A DNA stretch of 64,000 nucleotides from Burkholderia thailandensis E264 (GCF_000012365.1 NC_007651.1:1364001-1428000); one strand, 5' to 3'. Positions 21,359-31,870 are shown, counted from the first letter of the stretch. The notes: generated from the letters alone by a model not told the origin. Translations and numbers: made by a program.

Positions 21359-22063
21359 ATGATCCGATTCTTCTATCACCCGTCGCCGAACCCGGCCAAG
21401 ATCGCGTTGTTCCTCGAGGAGGCCGGCTTGCCGTACGAATTCGTGCCCGTCGATACCCGCAAGGGCGAGCAGCACAGCGATGCGTACAAGGCGATCAATC
21501 CGAACGCGAAGACGCCCGCGATCGTCGATGGCGATGCGACCGTGTTCGACAGCAACGCGATCCTGCTGTATCTCGCCGAGAAAACCGGCCAGTTCCTGCC
21601 GGGCGACACGCCCGCCGCGCGCGGCGAACTGCTGTCATGGCTGATGTTCGTCGCGACGGGGATCGGCCCTTACTGCGGGCAGGCGGTTCATTTCAAGCAT
21701 TTCGCGCCGGAGCCGAAGGCGTACGCGGTGAACCGCTACGACTTCGAGGCGTGGCGCCACTGGCGCATCGTCGACGAGCGCCTCGCCGGCCGCCGCTACA
21801 TGGTCGGCGATCGCTACACGATCGCCGACATGGCGGTGTGGGGCTGGGCGCGGGCGATCCCGCGCGTGCTGGGCGACGATGCGTGGGCGCAATTGCCGAA
21901 CGTGAAGCGTCTCGTCGACGAGATCAATGCGCGTCCGGCCGCGCAGCGCGCCGATGCGCTGAAGACGCGCCATGCGTTCAAGCTGGAGTTCGACGACGAG
22001 GCGCGCCGTGTGCTGTTCCCGCAGAACGCGCGGTTCGCGGCCGAGGCCGGGGCGGGGGCCTGA
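21359..22063 (+). CDS. Glutathione S-transferase family protein
   Basis: The 234-residue product has a thioredoxin-like N-domain (FYHPSPNPAKIALFLEEAGL, then NPNAKTPAIVDG and the SNAILLYLAE glutathione-site block) and an alpha-helical C-domain with YTIADMAVWGW. GAGGAGGA (21343-21350) fixes the ATG. It lies 4 bp before a second, similar GST: a tandem pair divergent from an AraC regulator. Substrate unknown. Confidence 0.9.
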   Translation: MIRFFYHPSPNPAKIALFLEEAGLPYEFVPVDTRKGEQHSDAYKAINPNAKTPAIVDGDATVFDSNAILLYLAEKTGQFLPGDTPAARGELLSWLMFVATGIGPYCGQAVHFKHFAPEPKAYAVNRYDFEAWRHWRIVDERLAGRRYMVGDRYTIADMAVWGWARAIPRVLGDDAWAQLPNVKRLVDEINARPAAQRADALKTRHAFKLEFDDEARRVLFPQNARFAAEAGAGA

Positions 22064-22067
22064 CGCG

Positions 22068-22766
22068 ATGATCGATCTCTACTACTGGACGACGCCGAAC
22101 GGCCACAAGATCACGATGTTCCTGGAGGAGGCCGGCCTTCCGTACCGGATCGTGCCGGTGAACATCGGCCGCGGCGAGCAATTCGAGCCGGACTTCCTGC
22201 GCATTGCGCCGAACAACCGCATTCCGGCGCTCGTCGACCATGCGCCCGCCGACGGCGGCGAACCGCTGTCGATCTTCGAATCCGGCGCGATTCTGCTGTA
22301 TCTCGCGGACAAGATCGGGCGTTTCATCCCGGCCGACTTGCGCGGCCGCAACGAGGCGCTGCAGTGGCTCTTCTGGCAGGTGAGCGGGCTCGGCCCGATG
22401 GCGGGGCAGAATCATCATTTCGTGCAGTACGCGCCCGAGCCGCTGCCGTACGCAATCGAGCGGTACGTGAAGGAGACGTCGCGGCTGTACGGCGTGCTGA
22501 ACAAGCATCTGTCGGACGGGCGCGAGTACATCGCGCACGAGTATTCGATCGCCGACATGGCGAGCTACCCGTGGATCGTGCCGCACGAGCGGCAGCGGCA
22601 GCGTCTCGAGGATTTTCCGTTCCTGGCCGCGTGGTTCGCGCGGGTAGCCGAGCGGCCGGCCACGGTGCGCGCCTACGCCCGGGCGAAGGAAATCAACGCG
22701 GCGCCGACCGTCGACCAGCAGTCGCGCAGCGTGTTGTTCGGGCAGGACGCGAGCACGGTTCGCTGA
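22068..22766 (+). CDS. yfcG: Glutathione transferase, YfcG-like disulfide-bond oxidoreductase
   Basis: The 232-residue product is close to E. coli YfcG, a nu-class GST that reduces disulfides with glutathione and lacks a catalytic Cys. Shared blocks are TPNGHKITMFLEEAGL with the T9/N11 pair, RIAPNNRIPALVDH, ESGAILLYLA, LQWLFWQVSGLGPMAGQNHHF and YSIADMASYPW. It starts 4 bp after the previous gene. It resembles its neighbour enough to suggest an old duplication. Confidence 0.9.
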   Translation: MIDLYYWTTPNGHKITMFLEEAGLPYRIVPVNIGRGEQFEPDFLRIAPNNRIPALVDHAPADGGEPLSIFESGAILLYLADKIGRFIPADLRGRNEALQWLFWQVSGLGPMAGQNHHFVQYAPEPLPYAIERYVKETSRLYGVLNKHLSDGREYIAHEYSIADMASYPWIVPHERQRQRLEDFPFLAAWFARVAERPATVRAYARAKEINAAPTVDQQSRSVLFGQDASTVR

Positions 22767-22851
22767 TGAGGCGCACCGGGCGGCGGTTTCGCCGCCGCCC
22801 GGTGCGTCGAGTCGTGAGGTATGGCGGGCGGATGGCGGCCGAGCCGCCGCG

Positions 22852-24006
22852 TCAGCGTGGGTAGAGCGCGCCCAGCACGCGCTCGCCCGCCGCGCCCGTG
22901 ACGGCCGATACGTTGCCCGGCGCACGCGCGTTGAACCGGTACGCGAGCCACGCGAACGCGAGCGATTCGACCTGCTGCGGCGGCACGCCGAGCGCGGCCG
23001 TCGTGGCGACGGGCGCGTCGAGCCCGCGCGCCGCGAGCGCCGTCGCGAGCGCGTCGAGCAGCACCGGGTTGCGCGCGCCGCCGCCGCACACGTAGACGGC
23101 CCGGCAGTCGTGCGCATGCCTCGCGATCTCGTCGGCGACGCTCGCCGCGGTCAGCGCGGTGAGCGTCGCCTGCACGTCCTCGGGCGCGAGGCCGCGGAAC
23201 CCGGCGAGCTTCGCGTCGAGCCAGTCGGCGTTGAAGAGGTCGCGCCCGGTGCTTTTCGGTGCGCTTTGCCGGAAGTACGGCTCGTCGAGCAGCGCGGCGA
23301 GGAGTGTTTCGTCGACCGTGCCGCGCGCCGCGAAGCGTCCGCCCTCGTCGAACGGCCGCTTCAGGTGACGCAGCGCCCACGCGTCGATCAGCGCGTTCGC
23401 CGGGCCGCAATCGTGGCCGCGCACCGCGTCGTTCCGTTCGTCCCGTCCGTCGCGCGCGGCGGGCAGGATCGTGATGTTGCTGATGCCGCCCAGGTTGCAG
23501 ACGACGCGCGTCTCGTCGGGCGAGCCGAACATCGTCGCGTGGAACGCCGGCACGAGCGGCGCGCCCTGGCCGCCCGCGGCGACGTCGCGGCTGCGGAAAT
23601 CGGCGATCACGTCGATGCGGGTCAGCTCCGCGAGCAGCGCCGCGTTGTTGATCTGCCGGGTGTAGCCGCGCTCCGGCCGGTGGCGCACCGTTTGGCCGTG
23701 CACGCCGAGCGCGCGCACGTCGTCGGGCGAAAGGCCCGCCGCGCGCAGCATTTCGTGGCAGCACGCCGCGTAGCGCGCGGCGAGCGCGTTCGCCGCGAGC
23801 GCCTCGCGCTCGATCTCGTCGTCGCCCGGCTGTTGCAGCGCGAAGAGCGAGTCGCGCAGCGTGTCGGCGAAGCCGACGAACGCCTCGGACAGCACGGCGG
23901 GCGGCTTGCCCGTCTCGAAGCGCACGGTGATGCCGTCGACACCGTCCATGCTCGTGCCCGACATCAGGCCGAGGTACACGCCATCCGCCGGATGGCCGGT
24001 TTGCAT
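22852..24006 (-). CDS. anmK: Anhydro-N-acetylmuramic acid kinase
   Basis: AnmK phosphorylates and opens 1,6-anhydro-MurNAc during cell-wall recycling. The 384 residues start [24 protein letters not shown], with the ATP-binding [40 protein letters not shown] and [12 protein letters not shown] typical of the family. The ATG at 24006 puts the first strand at the expected place; an in-frame ATG 40 codons upstream gives an atypical leader. Divergent from tyrS. Confidence 0.95.
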   Translation of the reverse strand: MQTGHPADGVYLGLMSGTSMDGVDGITVRFETGKPPAVLSEAFVGFADTLRDSLFALQQPGDDEIEREALAANALAARYAACCHEMLRAAGLSPDDVRALGVHGQTVRHRPERGYTRQINNAALLAELTRIDVIADFRSRDVAAGGQGAPLVPAFHATMFGSPDETRVVCNLGGISNITILPAARDGRDERNDAVRGHDCGPANALIDAWALRHLKRPFDEGGRFAARGTVDETLLAALLDEPYFRQSAPKSTGRDLFNADWLDAKLAGFRGLAPEDVQATLTALTAASVADEIARHAHDCRAVYVCGGGARNPVLLDALATALAARGLDAPVATTAALGVPPQQVESLAFAWLAYRFNARAPGNVSAVTGAAGERVLGALYPR

Positions 24007-24175
24007 GCGCTTGGGCGTCACGTTGATCGCTCCGGAATCGAGGTTGGGGGCGCGCGGAAGGCCCGTCGCGCGCCGTTGCCGCCGATTATCCGCGCAAGCG
24101 CGCGCGCCGTTAAGCGGCTCGCGCACAACTTATGGGAAAATCGCTCTTTTTGCGACATTCCTTCCTCTTGCACCG

Positions 24176-25417
24176 ATGAGCACCGATCCCACTTCCAAGC
24201 CCGCCTTCCCGATCACCGATGAAATCCGCCATGCGCTCGCCGTCACGAAGCGCGGCGTCGACGAGCTGCTGATCGAGGAAGAGTTCGCGCAGAAGCTCGC
24301 GAGAAGCGCGGCGACGGGCAAGCCGCTGCGCATCAAGCTGGGCCTCGATCCGACGGCGCCCGACATCCACCTCGGCCACACGGTCGTGCTGAACAAGATG
24401 CGCCAGCTGCAGGATCTCGGCCATACGGTGATCTTCCTGATCGGCGATTTCACGTCGCTGATCGGCGATCCGTCGGGCCGCAACGCGACGCGGCCGCCGC
24501 TCACGCGCGAGCAGATCGAATCGAACGCGAAGACCTACTTCGAGCAGGCCGCGCTCGTGCTCGATCGCGAGAAGACCGAGATCCGCTACAACAGCGAATG
24601 GTCGATGCCGCTCGGCGCGGACGGGATGATCAAGCTCGCGTCGCGCTACACGGTCGCGCGGATGCTCGAGCGCGAGGATTTCACGAAGCGATTCCAGGGC
24701 GGCATCCCGATCTCGATCCACGAATTCCTGTATCCGCTGATGCAAGGCTACGACTCGGTCGCGCTGAACGCCGATCTCGAGCTAGGCGGCACCGACCAGA
24801 AATTCAACCTGCTCGTCGGCCGCGAGCTGCAGAAGCAGTACGGGCAGGAGCAGCAGTGCATCCTGACGATGCCGCTGCTCGAAGGCCTCGACGGCGTCGA
24901 GAAGATGTCGAAATCGAAGGGCAACTACGTCGGCATCGGCGAGAAGCCGAACGACATGTTCGGCAAGCTGATGAGCATCTCGGACGTGCTGATGTGGCGC
25001 TACTTCGAGCTTCTGTCGTTCCGCAGCCTCGACGAGATCGCGCGGCTGCGCGGCGAGGCCGAGGGCGGGCGCAACCCGCGAGACTTCAAGGTGATGCTCG
25101 CGCAGGAGATCGTCGCGCGCTTTCATTCGCAGGCCGATGCCGAACGCGCGCTCGAGGATTTCAATCACCGTGCGAAGGGTGGCGTACCCGACGACATCCC
25201 GACCGTGACGCTCGCAGGCGCGCCGCTTGCGATCGGCCAGTTGCTGAAGCAGGCGGGGCTCGTGCCGTCGACGAGCGAGGCGCTGCGCAACATCGAGCAG
25301 GGCGGCGTGAAGATCGACGGCGCGACGGTGTCCGACAAGGCGCTGAAGGTTGACGCGGGCGAATTCGTCGTGCAGGTCGGCAAGCGCCGCTTCGCGCGCG
25401 TGACGCTCACCGCATGA
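24176..25417 (+). CDS. tyrS: Tyrosyl-tRNA synthetase
   Basis: TyrS charges tRNA-Tyr. The product has 413 residues. The class I HIGH motif appears as HLGH (65-68) and KMSKS is at 243-247; the long KMSKS spacing and length point to the TyrZ-like subfamily. A C-terminal S4 RNA-binding domain ([17 protein letters not shown]) is complete. It lies between anmK (divergent) and dtd, a functionally sensible neighbour. Confidence 0.97.
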   Translation: MSTDPTSKPAFPITDEIRHALAVTKRGVDELLIEEEFAQKLARSAATGKPLRIKLGLDPTAPDIHLGHTVVLNKMRQLQDLGHTVIFLIGDFTSLIGDPSGRNATRPPLTREQIESNAKTYFEQAALVLDREKTEIRYNSEWSMPLGADGMIKLASRYTVARMLEREDFTKRFQGGIPISIHEFLYPLMQGYDSVALNADLELGGTDQKFNLLVGRELQKQYGQEQQCILTMPLLEGLDGVEKMSKSKGNYVGIGEKPNDMFGKLMSISDVLMWRYFELLSFRSLDEIARLRGEAEGGRNPRDFKVMLAQEIVARFHSQADAERALEDFNHRAKGGVPDDIPTVTLAGAPLAIGQLLKQAGLVPSTSEALRNIEQGGVKIDGATVSDKALKVDAGEFVVQVGKRRFARVTLTA

Positions 25418-25505
25418 GCGCGCGCATCGCCGCTTGGCCGGGCATGCCGCGCGCCGCGCGCGGCATGCATCGCGGCCGCGCCGCGCACGTGACGCTGGCG
25501 CACGC

Positions 25506-25964
25506 ATGATCGCATTGATCCAGCGTGTGAAGCGCGCCGACGTGCGCGTGGGCGAGCGCGTGACGGGCGAGATCGGCCCGGGCCTTCTCGCGCTCGTCTG
25601 CGCGGAGCGCGGCGACACCGAGGCGGCCGCCGACAAGTTGCTCGCGAAGGTGCTCGGCTACCGCGTGTTCAGCGACGCGGCGGGCAAGATGAACCTGCCC
25701 GTGTCGAACCTCGACGGCGCGGGACGTGCGGGCGGCCTGCTGCTCGTGTCGCAGTTCACGCTCGCCGCCGACACGAACAGCGGCCTGCGCCCGAGCTTCA
25801 CGCCGGCCGCGCCGCCCGACGAGGGCGAGCGCCTGTTCGACTACTTCGTGCGCCGGGCACGCGAGCGTCACCCGATCGTCGCGACGGGCGAATTCGGCGC
25901 CGACATGCAGGTGTCGCTCGTCAACGACGGCCCCGTGACGTTCTGGTTGCAGACGCGCGCCTGA
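25506..25964 (+). CDS. dtd: D-aminoacyl-tRNA deacylase
   Basis: Dtd removes D-amino acids (classically D-Tyr) mischarged on tRNA, a proofreading partner for the tyrS gene 88 bp upstream. The 152 residues start [13 protein letters not shown] and contain SQFTLAAD with the catalytic Thr and the Gly-cisPro NDGPVT near the C-terminus. An open frame upstream of the ATG lacks similarity. Confidence 0.96.
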   Translation: MIALIQRVKRADVRVGERVTGEIGPGLLALVCAERGDTEAAADKLLAKVLGYRVFSDAAGKMNLPVSNLDGAGRAGGLLLVSQFTLAADTNSGLRPSFTPAAPPDEGERLFDYFVRRARERHPIVATGEFGADMQVSLVNDGPVTFWLQTRA

Positions 25965-25998
25965 TGCGCCCTTGACGCTCCGATTCGAGACCGCACCG

Positions 25999-26661
25999 AT
26001 GCCCACGACGCAAGTCCTCTTCATTCGCCACGGCGAGACGGCCTGGAACCGCATCAAGCGGATTCAAGGCCACATCGACATTCCGCTCGCCGACACGGGG
26101 CTCGCGCAGGCGCGGCAACTGGCCGGGCGGCTCGCGGGCGAGGCGCGCGCCGGCGCGCGGATCGACGCGATTTACACGAGCGATTTGGCGCGCGCGCGGC
26201 AGACCGCGCAGCCGACGGCCGACGCGCTCGGCTTGCCGCTCGTGCTGCGGGAGGGGCTTCGCGAGCGCGCGTACGGCGTGTTCCAGGGGCACGACAGCGC
26301 CGAGATCGAGGCGCGCTTTCCCGACGCGTTCGCGCAGTGGCAGACGCGCGACCCCGGCTTCGAGCCGGAAGGCGGCGAGTCGCACCGCGCGTTCTATCAT
26401 CGCGTGCTGCACGAGGTCGAGCGGATCGTCGCCGCACATCCGGGCGGGCGCATCGCGTGCGTCGCGCACGGCGGCGTGCTCGACTGCGTGTACCGGTTCG
26501 CGAACGATCTGCCGCTCGACGCGCCGCGCCAGCATTCGCTGCTGAATACGAGCGTCAATATCGTCGATTACGACGACGGCCGCGCGCGCGTCGTGCGCTG
26601 GGCCGATGTCGATCACCTGAGCGTCGCGAGCGACGACGACGGTGATCGGAAGGTGCTGTGA
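25999..26661 (+). CDS. Histidine phosphatase (phosphoglycerate mutase-like) family protein
   Basis: The 220-residue product has the RHG signature LFIRHGETAWN with phospho-acceptor H11, the partner Arg in YTSDLARARQTA, the acid residue in LRERAYGVFQG and the second His in CVAHGGVL. Cofactor-dependent PGM-like enzymes of this size are often GpmB-type or alpha-ribazole/other phosphatases; substrate cannot be read. It follows dtd by 34 bp, probably on one transcript. Confidence 0.9.
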   Translation: MPTTQVLFIRHGETAWNRIKRIQGHIDIPLADTGLAQARQLAGRLAGEARAGARIDAIYTSDLARARQTAQPTADALGLPLVLREGLRERAYGVFQGHDSAEIEARFPDAFAQWQTRDPGFEPEGGESHRAFYHRVLHEVERIVAAHPGGRIACVAHGGVLDCVYRFANDLPLDAPRQHSLLNTSVNIVDYDDGRARVVRWADVDHLSVASDDDGDRKVL

Positions 26662-26769
26662 CGATCGTCGCGTCGTCGCGAGGCTGGCGCGTGCGGGCGT
26701 GAGCGCGGCCGATGGGCGGGCGGGCTCGTCGGGGCGCGTGGCCGCCGCGGCCACGGCGGGCGCCGCGCG

Positions 26770-27912
26770 TCAGCGCAGCCCGTGGCGCGACCTGTAATCG
26801 AGCGCGTACGCGATCTTGCCCGGCTTGTCGGCCGTGATCGGCTGGCGCAGCTTGTCGAATTCCCCCTTGCTGTATTTCTTGCCGCCGTTGATCTGGTCGG
26901 CGCGGCCGAGATCGGCGCCCGTCTTGCCGTCGATCACCGGATCGGTCGAGGCGACCATCCGCGCCGACGCGTTCCACACCGCATTCAGATAGCCGGTATC
27001 GGCGTTAGCCGGATCGGGATCGGTCGCGCCTGCGCGCGCGAGGTCGTAGCCGGCGAGCGAGAACGTCTCCGGCTGCTGCCGCAGCCAGTCGGCCCAGTAG
27101 AACTCGAGATAGTCGGTTGCTTGCGCGGGCTTCGCGTAGCCGATGTCGCGCGTGAAATAGACGAGCGACCGGTAGCGGTCGTCCTGCATGCCGAGCTTCA
27201 GGCCGAGGCCGGCGGGCAACTGGTCCGGCGCGATCGGCCGGCCGTCTCCGTCCTTCAGGCGCGTGTAGCTGCGGCGTTGCATCTGCTGCCAGAACGCCGC
27301 GCCCGAGTAGTCGCCGAGATTGTCCTTGACGACCACGTGCACGCGCAACGCCGCACCGCCGTCAGGCGTCTCGTAGTAGGTCGATAGCCCGTGGTGGCCG
27401 TCCGTCACGTACAGCGTGTCGCCGTTCGGCCCGATCACGACGGGATTGAGCACCGTGCGATCGCGTGCGTCGGCGCTCGTCGCGCACGCGTAGCTCGCCG
27501 CGTCGCGCAGCGTCGATTGCGCGGTGTAGCCGTCCGGCGCGATGCCGCCGAGCCCTTCGTCCGCGCAGAAATCGTCGAACTTCTTGTCGGGCTGCCGCTC
27601 GTAGCGGCCGAGCTTGTAGTAGATCTGGTCGTAGCCGAGCGCGCCTTGCGTCGGACGCAACTCGCCGAGCGCGACGTCGAGCATGTCGCCCGTGCGCGTG
27701 TTTTTCCATTTGCCCGGCGTGGAGGCGGGCGTTGTGGGCGACGGGGTGCCGGCGCTCGATCCGGCATTCGCCGTATTGCCCGGCGCGGCGCCGGCGCTGC
27801 CGGCATCGACGGCTGCAAGCGGGGAAACGGGCGCGGCGCCGTCGCCGCCGCAGGCGGCGAGCGCGACGGCAAGCGGGAACGCGGCGGCGAGGCGGAAGAT
27901 CGGATGCGGCAT
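26770..27912 (-). CDS. Lipoprotein with ParB-like domain (ParBc_2 type)
   Basis: The 380-residue product has a lipoprotein signal with lipobox LAAC (C21), then a Gly/Ala/Ser/Pro linker to about residue 65. A ParB/sulfiredoxin-fold region follows: DVALGELRPTQGALGYDQIYY and VIGPNGDTLYVTDGHHGLSTYY. The DGHH pattern corresponds to the nucleotide-binding GHxR-type site of the fold. Proteins like this are labelled 'putative ParB-like nuclease', but an envelope lipoprotein is unlikely to be a partition protein. Function unknown. Confidence 0.75.
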   Translation of the reverse strand: MPHPIFRLAAAFPLAVALAACGGDGAAPVSPLAAVDAGSAGAAPGNTANAGSSAGTPSPTTPASTPGKWKNTRTGDMLDVALGELRPTQGALGYDQIYYKLGRYERQPDKKFDDFCADEGLGGIAPDGYTAQSTLRDAASYACATSADARDRTVLNPVVIGPNGDTLYVTDGHHGLSTYYETPDGGAALRVHVVVKDNLGDYSGAAFWQQMQRRSYTRLKDGDGRPIAPDQLPAGLGLKLGMQDDRYRSLVYFTRDIGYAKPAQATDYLEFYWADWLRQQPETFSLAGYDLARAGATDPDPANADTGYLNAVWNASARMVASTDPVIDGKTGADLGRADQINGGKKYSKGEFDKLRQPITADKPGKIAYALDYRSRHGLR

Positions 27913-28034
27913 GAGCGATGGGGATCGACGACGGGTTGGCCGGGGTTGGCGGCGTGCGATCGACGCACGAGCGAGGAAGCGTCAGCATCGCGAATCGATG
28001 TGACAGCTATTTGAAATGAATTCGACGGGTTTGG

Positions 28035-28988
28035 CTATGTGCCGCTGCGATCCGGCTGCTCGGGCCGGGCGGCGACGCGCCGGCGCGCGCGCTTCGATAC
28101 GCCATTGACGAGCGCCCAGCGGATCACGGGCGCGACGATTCGCACGCCGGGCCGAACGAGCGCGCGGCGCACCGGCGCAAGCGACGACAGGCCGAGCGTG
28201 TGCTGCGCCCATGCGGGCAGCAGGTCGACGCCGGCGTTGAACATCAGCGCGGCGGCGGGGCGCATTGCCGGCTTCGGGACGGGCACGTTCGTCAGGATTC
28301 GCACCACCTCGTGCGTGCGCTCGCTCGCTTCGAGCTCGGCGCGCATCGCGGCGAAGTACGCGGCGACGTCCGCGCGCGTCTTCGGGACGTTCGTCGCGCC
28401 GAGCAACTCGGCGACGCGCGCGGTTTCCGCGTAATAGCGGTCCTGATCGGCGCCAGGCAGCAGCGGGTTCACGTAGCGCAGGTGCGCGGCGAGAAAGCTC
28501 GACACCTCGGCGACGTGCACCCATGTAAGCAGCGCGGGATCGCTCGCGCGATACGGGCGGCCGTCGAGGCCCGTGCCGACGACGGTCTCGTGGATCGCCT
28601 TCACGCGCTCGATCAGCTTCAGCGCGTCGGCGCGGCTGCCGTACGTCGTGCCGGCGATGAACGTCGCGGTGCGGCGCAGGCGGCCGAGGATGTCGGTGCG
28701 GAACGTCGAATGATCCCAGACGCCCGCGAGCGCGAGCGGGTGCAGCGCCTGCAGCAGCAGCGCGGAGATGCCGCCCGTCATCATCGACGTAAAATCGGCA
28801 TGCACTTTCCAGCACACCGCGTCGGGGCCAAAAAGGCCCGGGTCGCCCGGCGGCGACGAGTAGTCGAGCGATGGGCCGCTGCCCGTCGTCAGATGCGTGA
28901 CGCCGCCCGCGACGCGCGCCCGCACGCGTTCGACGAGCGGATGTCCGAGCGGCGAACGTGCGGGGCGGTCGTGAAGCGGGGCGGACAT
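28035..28988 (-). CDS. Oxygenase MpaB-family protein (DUF2236)
   Basis: The 317-residue product matches the MpaB/latex-oxygenase (Lcp) DUF2236 family, heme-binding proteins in characterised members. Conserved blocks are SMMTGGISALLLQALHPLALAGVWDHS with a candidate axial His, RTATFIAGTTYGSRADA and LLTWVHVAEVSSFL. The C-terminus is Arg-rich. No signal peptide. Substrate unknown. It lies 25 bp downstream of ruvB but probably belongs to no functional unit with it. Confidence 0.82.
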   Translation of the reverse strand: MSAPLHDRPARSPLGHPLVERVRARVAGGVTHLTTGSGPSLDYSSPPGDPGLFGPDAVCWKVHADFTSMMTGGISALLLQALHPLALAGVWDHSTFRTDILGRLRRTATFIAGTTYGSRADALKLIERVKAIHETVVGTGLDGRPYRASDPALLTWVHVAEVSSFLAAHLRYVNPLLPGADQDRYYAETARVAELLGATNVPKTRADVAAYFAAMRAELEASERTHEVVRILTNVPVPKPAMRPAAALMFNAGVDLLPAWAQHTLGLSSLAPVRRALVRPGVRIVAPVIRWALVNGVSKRARRRVAARPEQPDRSGT

Positions 28989-29013
28989 GGGGCGGCTCGT
29001 CTGGGCAGGGGCG

Positions 29014-30084
29014 TCAGCGCTCGGCGTCGGGCGTGTCCCAGAGATTGCGCACGGGGCTCGCGGCGTCGGGCGTGGCGAGCCCGAAATGCCGGTATGTGAG
29101 GAGCGTCGCGACGCGGCCGCGCGGCGTGCGTTGCAGGAAGCCCTGCTGGATCAGATACGGCTCGAGCACGTCCTCGATCGTGTCGCGTTCCTCGCCGATC
29201 GCGGCGGCGAGGTTGTCGACGCCGACCGGGCCGCCGTCGAACTTGTGCAGGATCGCTTCGAGCAGCTTGCGGTCCATCAGATCGAAGCCGACCGGATCGA
29301 CATCGAGCATTGCGAGCGCGGCGTCTGCTACGGCCGCGGTGATGTTGCCGTCCGCCTTCACTTCCGCGTAGTCGCGCACGCGGCGCAGCAGGCGGTTTGC
29401 GATCCGCGGCGTGCCGCGCGAGCGCTTGGCGATCTCGAGCGCGCCGGCCGGATCGATCTGAGCGTTCAGCAGCGCGGCCGAGCGGCGCACGATGCGCGAC
29501 AGCTGTTCGGCGTCGTAGAACTCGAGCCGTGCGACGATGCCGAAGCGGTCGCGCAGCGGATTGGTCAACATGCCCGCGCGCGTCGTCGCGCCGACGAGCG
29601 TGAACGGCTGCAGGTCGAGCTTCACGCTGCGCGCGGCCGGCCCTTCGCCGATCATGATGTCGATCTGGTAATCCTCGAGCGCCGGATACAGGATTTCCTC
29701 GACGACGGGCGACAGGCGGTGGATCTCGTCGATGAAGAGGACGTCGTTCGCTTCGAGGTTCGTGAGGAGCGCGGCGAGATCGCCCGCGCGTTCGAGCACG
29801 GGGCCGGACGTCTGGCGCAGGTTCACGCCCATTTCGCGCGCGATGATGTGCGCGAGCGTCGTCTTGCCGAGGCCGGGCGGGCCGAACAGCAGTACGTGGT
29901 CGAGCGCTTCGGCGCGGCGCTTCGCGGCTTCGATGAAGATCTCGAGCTGATCGCGCACCTTCTCCTGGCCGACGTATTCGTCGAGCTGGCGCGGGCGCAG
30001 CGCGCGTTCGAAAGCCTCTTCGTGCGAAGACGCGGGCGTGGCGGCAATGATCCGCTCGGCGGCGAGTTTGTCGGTTTCGATCAT
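29014..30084 (-). CDS. ruvB: Holliday junction DNA helicase RuvB
   Basis: RuvB is the AAA+ motor that drives branch migration with RuvA. The product is 356 residues. Walker A GPPGLGKT (68-75), Walker B LFIDEIHR, sensor GATTRAG and arginine-finger region LRDRFG are present; the C-terminal winged helix ends with QRTPRGR. Third in the ruvC-ruvA-ruvB order on the minus strand. Confidence 0.98.
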   Translation of the reverse strand: MIETDKLAAERIIAATPASSHEEAFERALRPRQLDEYVGQEKVRDQLEIFIEAAKRRAEALDHVLLFGPPGLGKTTLAHIIAREMGVNLRQTSGPVLERAGDLAALLTNLEANDVLFIDEIHRLSPVVEEILYPALEDYQIDIMIGEGPAARSVKLDLQPFTLVGATTRAGMLTNPLRDRFGIVARLEFYDAEQLSRIVRRSAALLNAQIDPAGALEIAKRSRGTPRIANRLLRRVRDYAEVKADGNITAAVADAALAMLDVDPVGFDLMDRKLLEAILHKFDGGPVGVDNLAAAIGEERDTIEDVLEPYLIQQGFLQRTPRGRVATLLTYRHFGLATPDAASPVRNLWDTPDAER

Positions 30085-30183
30085 GCGGCCATTGTACCGC
30101 GCGGCGTGCCCCGGCCAACCTGGCCGAACGGCCGAGTCGCCGGGCGGCGCCCGGCATGCGAAGCTGTATTCGAGGGCGCGCCG

Positions 30184-30765
30184 TTACGCCTTCGACAGCG
30201 CTTTGAGCGACAGCTTGATGCCTTCGGACACGCCGGTGCCGGCCGGCACGTTCTTGATCGCGGCCAGCGCTTCCTTTTCCGAGTAGCCGAGCGCGAGGAG
30301 CGCGTTGAGGATGTCGGCCGCGTGGTCGGAAGGCGAGGCCGCGCCGGCGAGCGGGCCGAGATCGGCGCCGAGCTTGCCCTTCAGTTCGAGGAGCAGGCGC
30401 TCGGCCGTCTTCTTGCCGATGCCCGGCACGCGGGTGAGGCGCGCGGCGTCCTGCAGGGTGACCGCTTGCGACAGTTCGGCGACGCTCATGCCGGACAGCA
30501 CGGCGAGCGCCATCCGCGCACCCACGCCCGTGATCTTGAGCAGCTCGCGGAACGTCGAGCGCTCCTGCGGCGTGAGAAAGCCGTACAGCAGGTGTGCGTC
30601 CTCGCGGACGATCAACTGGGTCAGCAGCACGACCTTCTCGCCCGTGTGAGGCAGGTTGTAGAACGTGCTCATCGGCACGTCGACTTCGTAGCCGACGCCG
30701 TTGCAGTCGACGAGGATGCGCGGAGGATTCTTTTCGAGGAGGGTGCCGGCGATGCGACCGATCAT
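30184..30765 (-). CDS. ruvA: Holliday junction DNA helicase RuvA
   Basis: RuvA binds the four-way junction as a tetramer and loads RuvB. The 193-residue product has the N-terminal OB-fold ([20 protein letters not shown]), two helix-hairpin-helix motifs ([31 protein letters not shown]) and the C-terminal three-helix domain that contacts RuvB ([12 protein letters not shown]). It lies between ruvC and ruvB. Confidence 0.98.
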   Translation of the reverse strand: MIGRIAGTLLEKNPPRILVDCNGVGYEVDVPMSTFYNLPHTGEKVVLLTQLIVREDAHLLYGFLTPQERSTFRELLKITGVGARMALAVLSGMSVAELSQAVTLQDAARLTRVPGIGKKTAERLLLELKGKLGADLGPLAGAASPSDHAADILNALLALGYSEKEALAAIKNVPAGTGVSEGIKLSLKALSKA

Positions 30766-30856
30766 GGCGAGTGCGGGACGGAACGGAAAGCGCGAGTGTA
30801 GCGCACCGCGGCGCGCGGGCGGCGGTGCGCGCCGCCGCTCGCCGCACGAACGCGCG

Positions 30857-31399
30857 TCACCCGACGAGCCGTCCGCGCCGCACGCGCAGCCCCTTCTTCG
30901 CGAGCGCGGGTGCGATGCCGCCGAGCGTGTTCAGCGTGTTGCCGCCGTGCGCGTGGCAGATCGCCATTCCGAGCGCGTCGGCCGCGTCGGTGCCGGGCAA
31001 CCCGGACAGGCTCAGCAGCCGCGCGACCATCTCCTGCATCTGTTCTTTCGTCGCGCGTCCGTAGCCCACCACCGCCTGCTTGAGTTGCAGCGCCGTGTAC
31101 TCGGCGACGGGCAGGCCGCCCGATACGAGCCCGCAGATCGCGGCGCCGCGCGCCTGGCCGAGGAGCAGCGTCGATTGCGGGTTGACGTTGACGAACACTT
31201 TCTCGATCGCCGCCTGGTCGGGCGTGTGCTCGCGGATCAGCGTCGAGACGCCGTCATAGATCGTGCCGAGCCGCGTGGGCAGGTCGGCGGTGGGCGTTTT
31301 GATCACGCCGCTTGCGACGTACGCGAGCCGGTGGCCGCTGACGTCGATCACGCCGAAGCCCGTGACGCGCAAGCCGGGGTCGATGCCGAGGATTCGCAT
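30857..31399 (-). CDS. ruvC: Crossover junction endodeoxyribonuclease RuvC
   Basis: RuvC cuts Holliday junctions symmetrically. The 180-residue product carries all four catalytic acids at the same positions as E. coli RuvC: D7 (LGIDPG), E66 (AIEKVF), D138 and D141 (TDAADALG). The ATG at 31399 is fixed by D7; the frame is open for another 132 codons upstream but that part is Arg/Pro-rich and unlike the family. Confidence 0.98.
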   Translation of the reverse strand: MRILGIDPGLRVTGFGVIDVSGHRLAYVASGVIKTPTADLPTRLGTIYDGVSTLIREHTPDQAAIEKVFVNVNPQSTLLLGQARGAAICGLVSGGLPVAEYTALQLKQAVVGYGRATKEQMQEMVARLLSLSGLPGTDAADALGMAICHAHGGNTLNTLGGIAPALAKKGLRVRRGRLVG

Positions 31400-31815
31400 G
31401 GAGAAACGGAAAAGCTGACTGCGACCGATACTACACGAATGACGCCGAATTCCGGCGAAGGCGGGGGGGCGACGCAATCGCGATGGCAATTGGTGGACGC
31501 GGTGCGCGGTTTGCGGCCGAACGCCGAAACGGTGCGCGAACGACGCGCATCCGCCGAACGGTTCGACATCGCGATTCCGCATGTTCGATGCGCCGTTGCC
31601 TCTGATGGCGGGCCCGCGTTGCACGCGCGACCGCTGCGAGCGATCGCCGGGCGTACCGCTTCGAACGAACTTCGCGGCGAACGGCGGCGGGCAATCGCCG
31701 CAAGGAGCCGCCCCGCCGCGAACGACGACGGCCGCCGAGAACGCGGGCCGTGCCGCGGCGCGGTCGCTCCGGCAAACGATCGCCGCATGACGCATCGCCG
31801 CCGCTCGGCCGATGA
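31400..31815. other. Gene-free stretch between ruvC and the purH terminator
   Basis: About 415 bp with no supported gene on either strand. The region would hold the ruvCAB promoter. A run of seven Gs occurs near 31464-31470. I see no repeat or RNA structure I can defend. Confidence 0.5.
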
Positions 31816-31846
31816 AAAACCCGGCGGTGAGCGACCGCCGGGTTTT
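31816..31846 (-). terminator. Terminator of dusB-fis-purH
   Basis: A 13-bp perfect stem (31816-31828 with 31834-31846) over a five-base loop. Read on the minus strand it ends in GGGTTTTTC, 25 bp after the purH stop. Confidence 0.85.
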
Positions 31847-31870
31847 GCCGAAAACGATGCGTCGTGCGAA

